NCBI GenBank assembly: GCA_029245345.1
Contig: JAQWPM010000010.1
Span: 7,501 to 66,719 of the forward strand
Source: Longimicrobiales bacterium
GTDB taxonomy: Bacteria; Gemmatimonadota; Gemmatimonadetes; Longimicrobiales; Gaopeijiaceae
Reading direction: 5' to 3'
Length of the DNA stretch: 59,219 nt
The notes under the pieces are model-generated. The model worked only from the letters and a program-made list of their open reading frames with translations, did no database searches and was not told the origin of the DNA. Position numbers and translations under genes: made by a program. Of this stretch, positions 43,981-53,056 are shown one piece after another (the first letter of the stretch is position 1; every line of letters begins with the position of its first letter).

Positions 43981-45155
43981 GCCTCCTCACAGATCGCCTG
44001 GCCCCCCGTATCCTCGAAGAAGACGGTGCCTTCCGGACCCGCATGCTCGGTATCGCGGCTGGCCTAACCGACGTTATCGCTCTGGGACGAGGTGACCCGG
44101 ACTTCCACACGCCGGCCCACATCGTGACAGCCGCCAAAGCGGCACTCGACGCCAACCAGCATCACTACACCGGCCCCACAGGGATCCCGGAGCTTCGCGA
44201 CGCGATCGCCGCGGACCTCAACTCCCAGTACGGGCTCGATTACAGGTCCGATGAGATCGTGGTCACAGCTGGGGCCCAAGAGGCCATCATGCTCACCATG
44301 CTGGGTCTCTGTTCACCCGGAGACGAGGTGCTCATTACGAGTCCCCGGTTCACGACCTACGACACGGCGGTTCATCTCTGTGGAGGCACACCCGTACCCG
44401 TCCCCACCTTCGAACGGGACGACTTCGCCCTAGATGTGGCAGAAATCGAGAAACGGATCACCCCTCGCACCAAGATGTTCGTGCTGGTGTCCCCCAATAA
44501 TCCGACTGGAGCCGTGACACCTCCGGCGGCGATCCGGGCGATCGCCGACCTGGCCATAAGGCACGACCTCATCATCGTGGCCGACGAGATTTACGGGCGG
44601 ATGATCTATACGCCGAATGAGCATCTCTCCATCGCCACGCTTCCCGGCATGCGCGAGAGAACGATCACGCTCAACGGCTTCTCCAAGACATACGCCATGA
44701 CCGGATGGCGGATCGGGTACCTCGCCGCCCCCGCCGACTTGGTGGAGGCGTTGACCGAACCGCGGCACACCCTCTCAATCAACAGCTGCACCATCAGCCA
44801 GCACGCCGCACTGGCGGCGCTCACCGGTCCGCAGGAACCCATCGATGCGATGATGGAGACATACGGCGAACGTCGGAGCTGGCTCATGCCCGCTCTGACC
44901 GAGGCTGGCTTCACCTACGGCCACCCCGGAGGAGCCTTCTACATCTACACGAACGTCTCATCTTCGGGGCTCACGGCCCCCGACTTTTGCCTGCGCCTCC
45001 TCCAGGAGGCGGGAGTGATGGTCTTCCCGGGGACCATGTTCGGGGACGACAGCACCGACTATATCCGAATCAGCTATCTCCAGCCGCTCCCGATGATCCA
45101 GGAGGCGGTTGAACGCATCGCCTCCTTCACCTCCCGCGTCAGAACCGCCTCATGA
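43977..45155 (+). CDS. Class I/II PLP-dependent aminotransferase (second copy)
   Basis: 392 aa from ATG 43977 overlapping the amidohydrolase stop. GLTDVIALGRGDPDFHTPAH opening, NNPTGAV, VADEIYGRMIY, and NGFSKTYAMTGWRIGYLAA with the PLP Lys. Clearly paralogous to 35861-37066; both arms thus carry one copy. The presence of two suggests two transamination steps or a heteromer. Confidence 0.9.
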   Translation: MSLLTDRLAPRILEEDGAFRTRMLGIAAGLTDVIALGRGDPDFHTPAHIVTAAKAALDANQHHYTGPTGIPELRDAIAADLNSQYGLDYRSDEIVVTAGAQEAIMLTMLGLCSPGDEVLITSPRFTTYDTAVHLCGGTPVPVPTFERDDFALDVAEIEKRITPRTKMFVLVSPNNPTGAVTPPAAIRAIADLAIRHDLIIVADEIYGRMIYTPNEHLSIATLPGMRERTITLNGFSKTYAMTGWRIGYLAAPADLVEALTEPRHTLSINSCTISQHAALAALTGPQEPIDAMMETYGERRSWLMPALTEAGFTYGHPGGAFYIYTNVSSSGLTAPDFCLRLLQEAGVMVFPGTMFGDDSTDYIRISYLQPLPMIQEAVERIASFTSRVRTAS

Positions 45156-46576
45156 GCACGCCCGAATCGAAGAACCCCTTCGTCGGCATCCAAGTGAGTC
45201 CCATCAGTTTCGTAGACGAGGGCGTAGACACGGTTCTGGACACGCTGCAGAACCGGGTCGGCGTCAACGTCCTGATGCTGGGCACCGTGAGCTGGCTGGG
45301 ACTCAAGTCCGGTCGTTCGATCAGCCACGAGGTCGACGGGTGGCCCGATCACGGCGTCCCGGAACCGTACCAGATGCGGGGCGGGGCCTACTTCGACCCG
45401 GACCCCCGCTACTACACCGATACGTTCATGGCTGACTTCAGGAGCCAGGATCCCGAGTTCGAGGGTCGCGACATCCTGAAGATGGTGATTCCCGAGGCAC
45501 ACGCCCGCGGCATGAAGGTCTACATCGAGCTGATGGAGCCCTTCTTCAAGTATGCCGGGCACGGATCGGCCGGAACGGTTGAGACCCCTAAGCTGGCCCA
45601 GGCCATGGAGGTGGACCTCTTCGGTCGTCTAGGCTCTGAGCCCTCGACCTCGCATCCCGAGTACCGACGCTGGATCCACTCCATGATCGAGGACCAGGTG
45701 CGCAACCACCCGATCGATGGCGTGATGTGGTGCAACGAGAGGAATTCCCCGCTCGATACGCTGATTCAGGGAGGCGCACCAGGCGACTTCTCCGAAGCGG
45801 CGCGCCGTGAGGCCGTGGAGCGTGGCATTAATGTGGAGGCGTGCCGGCAGGCCCTTCTCCGTCTCTACGATTTCATGCAGGAAGCAGCGGCGGGAAAGAC
45901 CTTCACGGACGGCCCGCTGATAACCTTCCTCCGCGTACTCCTGGACAACCCCGAAGCCCTCGTCTGGGAAAAATTTTGGCTTGAGCGGAACAAGGACCTA
46001 GACCGGGAACTCTACGGCCTGGTGAAGTGGTGCAAGCCGGACCTTCCGTTCGGGCTGAACGTGTGGAACCGCAATCACTTCAACCTGATCCGCCGCGCGC
46101 AGTGGCCCTGGGCCGAACAGACGCGCTACGCCGACTTCGTGAAGCCCATCACCTACCAACATCAGGCAGGTGAAATCTGGGCCAAAGAGCTCTCGTTCTT
46201 TCGGAAGACGATTCTGCGGGACTTCGAACCCGACGAGGCCACCCGGGCGCTGTTTCGGATCCTTGGACTGAACGAGGCCCCGTTCGAGGAACTGGTATCC
46301 ACTGGAATGGACCCTGACAGCTACGTCCACGGCCAGTGCGCGGACGCCGTGCGGGGCGTGGATGGACAGGCAAACGTCTATATGGGTATCGGGGTGGACG
46401 CCCCACGGATGCGCCCGGAGGTCGCGAAATGCTCGCAGGACATCGTGTACCGCTCGGTGATGGCCACCTACCGGGCCGGTGGGGACGGGGTGGTCTTAGC
46501 TCCGAACTACGCCTCTATGCACCTGACCCACCTAGATGGCGTGGCCCAGGCCCTCGAGGAACTAGGACTGAAGTGA
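45152..46576 (+). CDS. Predicted TIM-barrel protein of unknown function (glycosidase-like)
   Basis: 474 aa, ATGA overlap with the aminotransferase. Features of a beta/alpha barrel: GVNVLMLGTVSWLG, HARGMKVYIELMEPFFKY, NHPIDGVMWCNERNSPLD, PDLPFGLNVWNRNHF and YRAGGDGVVLAPNYASMHL. The acidic residues at ends of strands (YIELMEP, WCNERN) resemble glycoside hydrolase-like barrels. I do not recognise a named family. No signal peptide, so it acts in the cytoplasm. Confidence 0.7.
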   Translation: MSTPESKNPFVGIQVSPISFVDEGVDTVLDTLQNRVGVNVLMLGTVSWLGLKSGRSISHEVDGWPDHGVPEPYQMRGGAYFDPDPRYYTDTFMADFRSQDPEFEGRDILKMVIPEAHARGMKVYIELMEPFFKYAGHGSAGTVETPKLAQAMEVDLFGRLGSEPSTSHPEYRRWIHSMIEDQVRNHPIDGVMWCNERNSPLDTLIQGGAPGDFSEAARREAVERGINVEACRQALLRLYDFMQEAAAGKTFTDGPLITFLRVLLDNPEALVWEKFWLERNKDLDRELYGLVKWCKPDLPFGLNVWNRNHFNLIRRAQWPWAEQTRYADFVKPITYQHQAGEIWAKELSFFRKTILRDFEPDEATRALFRILGLNEAPFEELVSTGMDPDSYVHGQCADAVRGVDGQANVYMGIGVDAPRMRPEVAKCSQDIVYRSVMATYRAGGDGVVLAPNYASMHLTHLDGVAQALEELGLK

Positions 46577-46608
46577 GCGTCGAACGACCAGCCGTCAAAG
46601 GAGGGTCC

Positions 46609-47619
46609 ATGAAGTCGCCACCCTTGTTGGAGGTGCGCGACCTCCAGACAAGCTTCAGCCTCGGCGGACGTGAGCCGCTGGTCGCTGTAGATGCGATCGG
46701 GTTTACGGTGGACCATGGAGAGACACTCGCCGTCGTTGGCGAGAGCGGGTCGGGCAAGTCGGTGACGGCGCTCTCCATCATGCGCCTGCTTCCGCCCAGG
46801 GTGGGACAGATCACCGGAGGATCGATCCGGCTCGGAGACCGAGAAATCACCACGCTATCTGAGGAAGAGATGCGCGCCATTCGCGGCCAGGAGATCGGGA
46901 TGATCTTCCAGGAGCCGATGACGAGCCTAAACCCGGTGCACACCGTGGGCGTACAGATCGCCGAAGTGCTCATCGAACACGAAGGGCTCACTGCCCCGGA
47001 GGCCCGGGAGCGGGCTATCGCCCTGATTGAGACCGTCGGCATTTCAGAGCCGATGCGGCGCGTCGACAACTATCCCCACGAGATGTCGGGAGGAATGCGC
47101 CAGCGCGCCATGATCGCCATGGCGCTGGCGTGTCGTCCGAGTATCCTCATCGCCGACGAGCCGACGACCGCTCTCGACGTCACCATCCAGGCTCAAATCT
47201 TGGATCTCATGGAAGAGCTCCAGGCCCGGCTCGGGATGGCGCTCATCTTCATTACGCACGACTTGAGCGTAGTGGCTCAGATGGCAAAGCGGGTCGTGGT
47301 CATGTACGCCGGACAAGTCGTGGAGGCCGGTCCAGTGGCGGAGATCTTCAGCAACCCCAAAATGCCCTACACCGCCGGACTCATAGCATCGATTCCCCGG
47401 CTGGGCAGCTCGAGACGGGGCCAACGCCTCCCAACCATTCCCGGGCACGTCCCCTCGCTTTCGGAACGTCCGTCCGGTTGCCGATTCTCCACCCGATGCC
47501 GCCACGTACAGCCTGACTGCAGAGCCGGGTCTCCCCCCCTTGAACAGGTCTCCGACGGACGCGAGGTGCGGTGCCTGCGTTGGCGTGATCTGGACCTGAC
47601 TTCGGAAGGTGCTTCGTGA
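46609..47619 (+). CDS. Dpp/Opp-type ABC transporter ATP-binding protein (DppD-like)
   Basis: 336 aa from ATG 46609 with an ideal AAAGGAGG site. Walker A GESGSGKS, signature [15 protein letters not shown], Walker [13 protein letters not shown], switch His ITHDLSVV. C-terminal oligopeptide-type extension with Cys residues in [14 protein letters not shown]. Energises import with the permeases at 26859-28753. Located on the opposite arm from them. Confidence 0.92.
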   Translation: MKSPPLLEVRDLQTSFSLGGREPLVAVDAIGFTVDHGETLAVVGESGSGKSVTALSIMRLLPPRVGQITGGSIRLGDREITTLSEEEMRAIRGQEIGMIFQEPMTSLNPVHTVGVQIAEVLIEHEGLTAPEARERAIALIETVGISEPMRRVDNYPHEMSGGMRQRAMIAMALACRPSILIADEPTTALDVTIQAQILDLMEELQARLGMALIFITHDLSVVAQMAKRVVVMYAGQVVEAGPVAEIFSNPKMPYTAGLIASIPRLGSSRRGQRLPTIPGHVPSLSERPSGCRFSTRCRHVQPDCRAGSPPLEQVSDGREVRCLRWRDLDLTSEGAS

Positions 47620-48584
47620 CGAACGACATTCTTCGCGTGGAGGGTCTCGTGAAGCGCTTCCCCATTCGAGGAGGCACGCTTAATCGCGTGGTCGATCATG
47701 TCCAGGCAGTGAATGGCGTGTCCTTCACCGTGCGCCGCGGAGAGGTTCTCGGGCTCGTGGGTGAGAGCGGTTCAGGGAAGACTACCGTGGGCCGCCTCGT
47801 GCTACGGCTCGCGGAGGCGACCGCGGGTAAGGTGATCTTCGACGGGACGAACCTCCTAGAACTGTCGAAAAGAGACATGCGGCTCTTCCGGAAGCGAATG
47901 CAGATCATCTTCCAGGATCCCTACGCGAGCCTGAACCCACGGGAGAAGGTTCGGACAGTCCTCGGACACGCCCTGGCATTGCATCGCATTGGTACGCCCG
48001 AGAGCAGGAGCGAGCGTACCGTAGAACTCATGCGCAAGGTAGGGCTCTCTCCCGCTCAATTGGACCGATTTCCCCACGAATTCTCCGGCGGGCAGCGCCA
48101 GAGAGTCGGAATCGCTCGAGCTTTGGCGGTAAACCCCGAGTTCTTGGTGGCGGACGAGCCGGTCTCAGCGCTCGATGTGTCCATCCAGGCCCAAGTGATC
48201 AACCTCCTGAGTGATCTCAAGGATGAGCTGGACCTAACCATGCTCTTCATTGCCCACGACCTGGCAGTGGTGGAGCACATATGCGATCGGGTAGCCGTGA
48301 TGTACCTCGGCAAAATCATGGAGATCGCTCCCTCCGGGGCCTTGTACGACAAGCCGAATCATCCGTATACCGAGGCGCTCCTCTCGGCGATCCCGGTGCC
48401 GGAGCCCGGCCGCGCTCGGAAGAGGACCGTCCTGACCGGGGACATCCCCAGCGCGATCAACCCTCCCTCCGGATGCGTCTTTCGGAGTAGATGTCCGCGT
48501 GCGAAGGCCATCTGCGCACAAGAGACGCCCGAACTGAAGCCGGTCGGCCCGGACCACTTCAGCGCCTGCCACCTAACGACCTGA
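47616..48584 (+). CDS. Dpp/Opp-type ABC transporter ATP-binding protein (DppF-like)
   Basis: 322 aa from GTG 47616 overlapping the DppD-like stop (GTGA). Walker A GESGSGKT, signature FSGGQRQRVGIARAL, Walker B FLVADEPVSALD, IAHDLAVV. Q-loop region includes MQIIFQDPYASLNPREKVRT. Ends CVFRSRCPRAKAICAQE, the Cys-rich OppD/F tail. Last gene of the plus-strand arm. Confidence 0.92.
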   Translation: MTNDILRVEGLVKRFPIRGGTLNRVVDHVQAVNGVSFTVRRGEVLGLVGESGSGKTTVGRLVLRLAEATAGKVIFDGTNLLELSKRDMRLFRKRMQIIFQDPYASLNPREKVRTVLGHALALHRIGTPESRSERTVELMRKVGLSPAQLDRFPHEFSGGQRQRVGIARALAVNPEFLVADEPVSALDVSIQAQVINLLSDLKDELDLTMLFIAHDLAVVEHICDRVAVMYLGKIMEIAPSGALYDKPNHPYTEALLSAIPVPEPGRARKRTVLTGDIPSAINPPSGCVFRSRCPRAKAICAQETPELKPVGPDHFSACHLTT

Positions 48585-48687
48585 GTAGGGCACCCACCCC
48601 ACTTAGGCTTGCCTGAATTATTTGGGATCGCCGACTTGCCAAGGACCGTGGCCGGCTCCAACCGCCGCAGCAACTCGGAGATCTCAC

Positions 48688-48840
48688 CTACAGCCGAATT
48701 AGGTTCTGGGTCAGGGACGCACATCCTCCAACGCAGACGAGTGAGGTTGTGCCCGCGCAGGAAGCCGATGAAGCAAGCTGTGCACCAACCCCAACGGAGA
48801 TGGCTGCTAGGGCGAGCACGAACAGCAGGGCTTTCTTCAT
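48688..48840 (-). CDS. Small secreted Cys-containing peptide, hypothetical
   Basis: 50 aa: a clean signal peptide (KKALLFVLALAAISVGVGA) then a ~30-residue mature part with three Cys (ASCAGTTSLVCVGGCAS). ATAAGGGC precedes the ATG. A copy of the dispersed repeat lies directly upstream. Could be a real bacteriocin-like or surface peptide, or a gene truncated early. The rest of the gap 48585-48977 holds only the repeat and a stray GCCTAAGTGGGG core near 48600. Confidence 0.4.
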   Translation of the reverse strand: MKKALLFVLALAAISVGVGAQLASSASCAGTTSLVCVGGCASLTQNLIRL

Positions 48841-48850
48841 GCCCTTATCG

Positions 48851-48938
48851 TGCTCCGCCCCACTCAGACCCACACCTAAGGAGGAGTGACACACTGCTCG
48901 GCAGCTAGGCGCGGCTGGGTGCCACAGAGGGGGGCTAT
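48851..48938. repeat. Dispersed structured intergenic repeat, copy 4
   Basis: Shares CCCCACTCAGACC, ACACTGCT and GGCTGGGTGCCAC with the other copies; the GAGCAG arm is diverged. It lies immediately upstream of the small secreted peptide gene. Confidence 0.6.
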
Positions 48939-48977
48939 CGGTCGGCGAGGCTCGACAGATAAGGAGTAGGCGGCGGC

Positions 48978-50819
48978 CTACTGGTCACGTCCACCCAGCG
49001 GGTCGCCGTAAAAGCGCCACGAAGCCTGGTGGTCGCGATCGATTTCCTGGCCGGTAAGACGCGCCCGCACCATCTCGACCGGCATGCGACCGCCGAGCAG
49101 CACCGCGTCGTGGTACTCGCGCGCGGTCATCTGCCCTGAATCGACGAGCTCCTCGTAAAGCGCCCTGAACTGCAACGCGCCCATCATGTAGCCGACCTGG
49201 TAGAGAGGTGAGTACGTGCTCTGGAAAGACCGGCGCACCTCGGCCTCCGCGTTTGCGTACTCGTGACCAACCCGCTCCACCAGGAAGTCGATGGCTTCCT
49301 GGGGCGTCATCTGCTCTAGGTGGAAGGAGAGCGAGAAGATGATCCGGGCCGCCCGGTGCATGCGCCAGAAGAGCATGCCGATCTTGTCTTCCGGACCGCG
49401 CGTAAACCCCTGATCCCAGAGGAGCATCTCCCAGTACACGGCCCATCCCTCACCCCAGAACGGTGTGCGGAACATGTTGCGGTGACCGTTGAAGCGATCA
49501 CTCATGAAGCCCTGCAGGTGGTGCCCCGGAATCAGCTCGTGATGCACGGTCGCGCGGTTGAAATGGGGGTTGTTGCCCCGCATGCTCATGAGCTTGAGGT
49601 CGTGCCCCATCGTGTTCGTAGGATACGACACACTGAGCACTTCTCCCCCCGTGAAGAACGGATTGATGAGCTGCCGCTCCGGCGTCATCATCTGCATGCG
49701 CCAGATCTCGGCGGCGAGCGGTGGGAGCGTGATCGTTCCGCTCTCCTCAATGAAGGTGAGCGACTGGTTCGCGAGCTGCCGAATCACTTCCGGCTTCCCG
49801 CCCGGAGGCACCGCGAGCTCCTTCACCGCCTCCTGAGCACCCTGCCAGTTGTCGCCGTATCCCATCTCACGGGAGGCGATGAGGAGCTGCTCCTCACACC
49901 ACGCGAGCTCGGCATAGCCGATCGCGATCAGCTCTTCGGCCGCATAGGGGATCATCTCGTGTGCGAGATGCGCTCGCAGGCCCTCGGCACCGATGGGGTC
50001 TCCGATGATGGGGTCCTGATCGCTGCCCAGGATTCCCGCGAGATCTTCCCGGATGACGTCGACGTGCGCTGCGATCGCCTCGTCCGCTCTGATGTACGCC
50101 GTCTCGGCCCACCATGTGAAAAGAGGGTCGTAGCCGGAGTAGTAGGTGTACCAGTCCCGGAGGGTGCGGCGAAGCGAGCCCAGATGATTGGCAGCTCGAA
50201 ACGCTGAGACTCGCTCGGCTCGCGAGGGCTCGCCCGACGAGGAAGACCGCAGCGTCGAAGTGAGGGCCTCGACCTCGTCCGCCAGATCGTCCAGGGTCTG
50301 CGCCGCAGCCCGACCCACGATCGGCTCTCGATCTCGTCGACGCTCCTGCAATTCGGTGATGACCGGCGCGAACGGAATCAACGGAGCCATCTCCGCAGTG
50401 AAGCGCTCTTCGGCATCCAGCGTCTCGAGTTCGAAGACCAAGCGGTTGCTCAACATCACGTAGTCAGCCTGCCCCTCGTGGTTCAGGGCCTCGAAGTCGA
50501 GCTCCTCGAGCCGGGACTGCCATCCTCGGTAGAAGAGTCGCATGCGTGCCCGCAGGGTCGGAGAGAACTCGACGTCGTACCTCCGGTGCAGTGCGGCGCG
50601 GTCCTCGGCGTAGCGCTCCAGAGCCACCCGGAGATCACTCTGGCCGTTCGCGAACGACATGAGGTCATCAAGCGACGGAACGTCGGCGACGACTCCTTCC
50701 TGCGGCGGATGGTCGAGCGTTTGTGCGCGGATCGCGCCAGGGAGTACCCATACCGAGAGGACGATCATGAGCAGCACTTGGGCGTGCTGCAGCGGGATGT
50801 GGCGAGTCGCAGCAAGCAT
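48978..50819 (-). CDS. Secreted DUF885 family metallopeptidase-like protein
   Basis: 613 aa from ATG 50819; a TTG ten codons upstream is possible. Signal peptide VLLMIVLSVWVLPGAIRAQ. The zinc-binding motif typical of DUF885 is TVHHELIPGHHLQGFM, with the downstream Glu in FWGEGWAVYWEM. The N-terminal half is helical. DUF885 proteins are thought to be M32/M3-like metallopeptidases; natural substrates unknown. Divergent from the exporter operon that follows, with 133 bp between starts. Confidence 0.9.
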   Translation of the reverse strand: MLAATRHIPLQHAQVLLMIVLSVWVLPGAIRAQTLDHPPQEGVVADVPSLDDLMSFANGQSDLRVALERYAEDRAALHRRYDVEFSPTLRARMRLFYRGWQSRLEELDFEALNHEGQADYVMLSNRLVFELETLDAEERFTAEMAPLIPFAPVITELQERRRDREPIVGRAAAQTLDDLADEVEALTSTLRSSSSGEPSRAERVSAFRAANHLGSLRRTLRDWYTYYSGYDPLFTWWAETAYIRADEAIAAHVDVIREDLAGILGSDQDPIIGDPIGAEGLRAHLAHEMIPYAAEELIAIGYAELAWCEEQLLIASREMGYGDNWQGAQEAVKELAVPPGGKPEVIRQLANQSLTFIEESGTITLPPLAAEIWRMQMMTPERQLINPFFTGGEVLSVSYPTNTMGHDLKLMSMRGNNPHFNRATVHHELIPGHHLQGFMSDRFNGHRNMFRTPFWGEGWAVYWEMLLWDQGFTRGPEDKIGMLFWRMHRAARIIFSLSFHLEQMTPQEAIDFLVERVGHEYANAEAEVRRSFQSTYSPLYQVGYMMGALQFRALYEELVDSGQMTAREYHDAVLLGGRMPVEMVRARLTGQEIDRDHQASWRFYGDPLGGRDQ

Positions 50820-50952
50820 CGGTCTCTCATCCAGGTCGGTGGTTTTCAAACGTTCGTAATTAGAAGGCTTACATTAGCTTTCGCACAGCGCGCTGCCCAT
50901 TGTGGGACCGGAATCTCGTGGTTCCGCCCTCCCGCCCCCTCCAGGAGTCGCC

Positions 50953-52248
50953 GTGAACTGGCAGGATGTCTGGACCCTGTACCGTCGAGAGCTTCGCTCT
51001 GCATTTCGCGAGCGGACGATCGTGGTGAACAGCATCCTCATGCCGGTCTTCCTATATCCGGTCATGATGTGGGTGATGTTCACGGGACTGATGTTCGTGT
51101 CCGGCCTGGCCGATCGCGCGCACTCCCGTGTGGTGCTCCTCGATGCGCCACGCAATCATCCGGTTCTGATGGATACGTTGGAGAATCGGGAAAACGTCGA
51201 GCTTCGCGACCAGATCACCGCGGAATCTGCGGTCTCGCTCATACGAAACGGCGAACTCGACGCGCTCGTGGAGTTCGCACCGCCTGGTGCGGAGGGCGAC
51301 GAGCTCGCTGACAACTTTCAGGTCGCCATCTCGTACGACCGCGCCGTGGAGCGCAGCCGAAGGGCGAGCGACCGGATCGAGGCCATCGTCGACAACTACC
51401 GAGAGGAGTGGGTCGACTCCGAGGCCGCTGAACTCGGCATCGCTGGTGCGGACCGCGAGCAGTTCCGGATCGTGCAGGAAAACGTATCGAGCGACGAACA
51501 GATGGGTGCGCTCCTCCTCGGCAAGATGATCCCGCTCTTCCTGGTCCTCATGGTGGCGCTCGGTTGCTTCATCCCGGCAATCGACAGCACTGCCGGAGAG
51601 CGAGAGCGCTCGACGTGGGAAACGTTGATGACGGTCTCCGCGTCCCGGTTGAGCGTCGTGACGGCCAAGTACCTCTATGTCGCGACCGTGGGAATCATAG
51701 CCGGGGTGCTCAACGTCACAGCGGTGTTCCTGTCGCTCGGCGCGATCATGGCCCCCCTACTCGCCGAGGCGGGCGATCAGTTCCAGTTCACGCTGCCGTT
51801 CCTCGCCCTGCCCGTGATGATCGTCGCCGCGATTTCTCTGGCGCTCTTCTTCGCGGCCGCGATGATGATTCTTGCCTCGTTCGCGCAGAGTTTTAAGGAC
51901 GGACAGGCCATGGCGATGCCGGTCTATTGGCTCGCTCTCCTGCCCTTCGTGCTGGGTCAACAGACGGATCGGACCCTGACGCCTGTGATCGCTGCGATCC
52001 CGGTCGCCAACGCGGCGATGATGATCCGTGACGCGATCAACGGGGTCTTCCTGTGGCCACTCATCGCTGAGACGCTCGTCGTCCTGCTGGTGATGGTGGC
52101 GCTTTGCCTCATGCTCGCCCGCATGGTGCTTCAGTTCGAGGACCTGCTCATGGGCTCTTTCGACGGGAGCTTCTGGCGCTTCGCGAAGGAGCGCCTTCTG
52201 AATCGGAACGGCAAGAAGACCGCCGGGGCCAAACAAGGAGTTGTCTGA
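50953..52248 (+). CDS. ABC-2 type permease (NatB-like)
   Basis: 431 aa from GTG 50953 with AGGAG six bases upstream; a further 17 codons in frame have no such site. One N-terminal membrane helix (VNSILMPVFLYPVMMWVMF), a large extracytoplasmic loop of ~180 residues, then about five helices starting PLFLVLMVALGCFIPAIDS, with the conserved AGERERSTWETLMT loop of NatB permeases. Works with the ATPase downstream in sodium or drug efflux by family analogy. Confidence 0.85.
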   Translation: MNWQDVWTLYRRELRSAFRERTIVVNSILMPVFLYPVMMWVMFTGLMFVSGLADRAHSRVVLLDAPRNHPVLMDTLENRENVELRDQITAESAVSLIRNGELDALVEFAPPGAEGDELADNFQVAISYDRAVERSRRASDRIEAIVDNYREEWVDSEAAELGIAGADREQFRIVQENVSSDEQMGALLLGKMIPLFLVLMVALGCFIPAIDSTAGERERSTWETLMTVSASRLSVVTAKYLYVATVGIIAGVLNVTAVFLSLGAIMAPLLAEAGDQFQFTLPFLALPVMIVAAISLALFFAAAMMILASFAQSFKDGQAMAMPVYWLALLPFVLGQQTDRTLTPVIAAIPVANAAMMIRDAINGVFLWPLIAETLVVLLVMVALCLMLARMVLQFEDLLMGSFDGSFWRFAKERLLNRNGKKTAGAKQGVV

Positions 52249-52249
52249 C

Positions 52250-53056
52250 ATGGAAAACGCCATGGTCCGCGTCGAGGGACTGCAGAAGTCCTTCTGGGAC
52301 GAGTCTCGAGGAGAGGTCCACGCTGTCGACGGCATCGACTTCGACTGTCGACCCGGGGAGGTCTTCGGGCTCCTCGGGGCCAACGGCGCCGGCAAGACGA
52401 CGACCCTCCGAATGCTCGCGACGATTCTGAAGCCCACCGGCGGGAGAGCTTCGCTCAATGGTCACGACGTGCTCGCCGAGCCGGAAGCGGTTCGCCGCTC
52501 GCTGGGTTTCTTCTCCGCGTCGACGGCGCTCTATCCGCGGCTGACCGGCCGAGAGACCCTCGAGTTCTTCGCCCGAATCAATCAGTACCCGCCGGACCGC
52601 GTGGCTGAGCGCGTCGAGTCTCTCATCGATCGATTCGGGATCGCCGAATATGCCAACGCCCGTGTGGAGAAACTGTCGAGTGGAATGAAGCAGAAGATCT
52701 CCATCGCGCGGACGATCGCTCACGATCCACCCATCCTCATTTTTGATGAGCCGACGGTGGGACTGGACGTGATGGCCGCGATCGAAATGCAGCGTGTCGT
52801 CGGCGAACTCCGCGATGAGGGGAAGACGGTCATATTCTCGACACACATCATGAGTGAGGCCGAAAAATTGTGTGACCGGATCGGCATCATCCATCGGGGT
52901 CGGATTCTCGCGCTAGGAACCCTCGACGAGCACCGACAGGCGACGGGTCAGCACTACCTGGAGGACATCTTCGTGCACTACGTCGCGGCCACGGGCGCAG
53001 GTGGTGGCGCAGCAGCGGCGATCGGTGCGCCCGGCCCCGGAGAATCCGGTCAGTGA
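52250..53056 (+). CDS. ABC exporter ATPase (NatA-like)
   Basis: 268 aa from ATG 52250, nine bases after AAGGAG; TTG 52241 overlaps the permease. Walker A GANGAGKT, signature LSSGMKQKISIAR, Walker B ILIFDEPTVGLD, switch STHIMSEAEKLCD. The last ~25 residues are Gly/Ala/Pro-rich. Lies between two permease genes. Confidence 0.9.
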   Translation: MENAMVRVEGLQKSFWDESRGEVHAVDGIDFDCRPGEVFGLLGANGAGKTTTLRMLATILKPTGGRASLNGHDVLAEPEAVRRSLGFFSASTALYPRLTGRETLEFFARINQYPPDRVAERVESLIDRFGIAEYANARVEKLSSGMKQKISIARTIAHDPPILIFDEPTVGLDVMAAIEMQRVVGELRDEGKTVIFSTHIMSEAEKLCDRIGIIHRGRILALGTLDEHRQATGQHYLEDIFVHYVAATGAGGGAAAAIGAPGPGESGQ

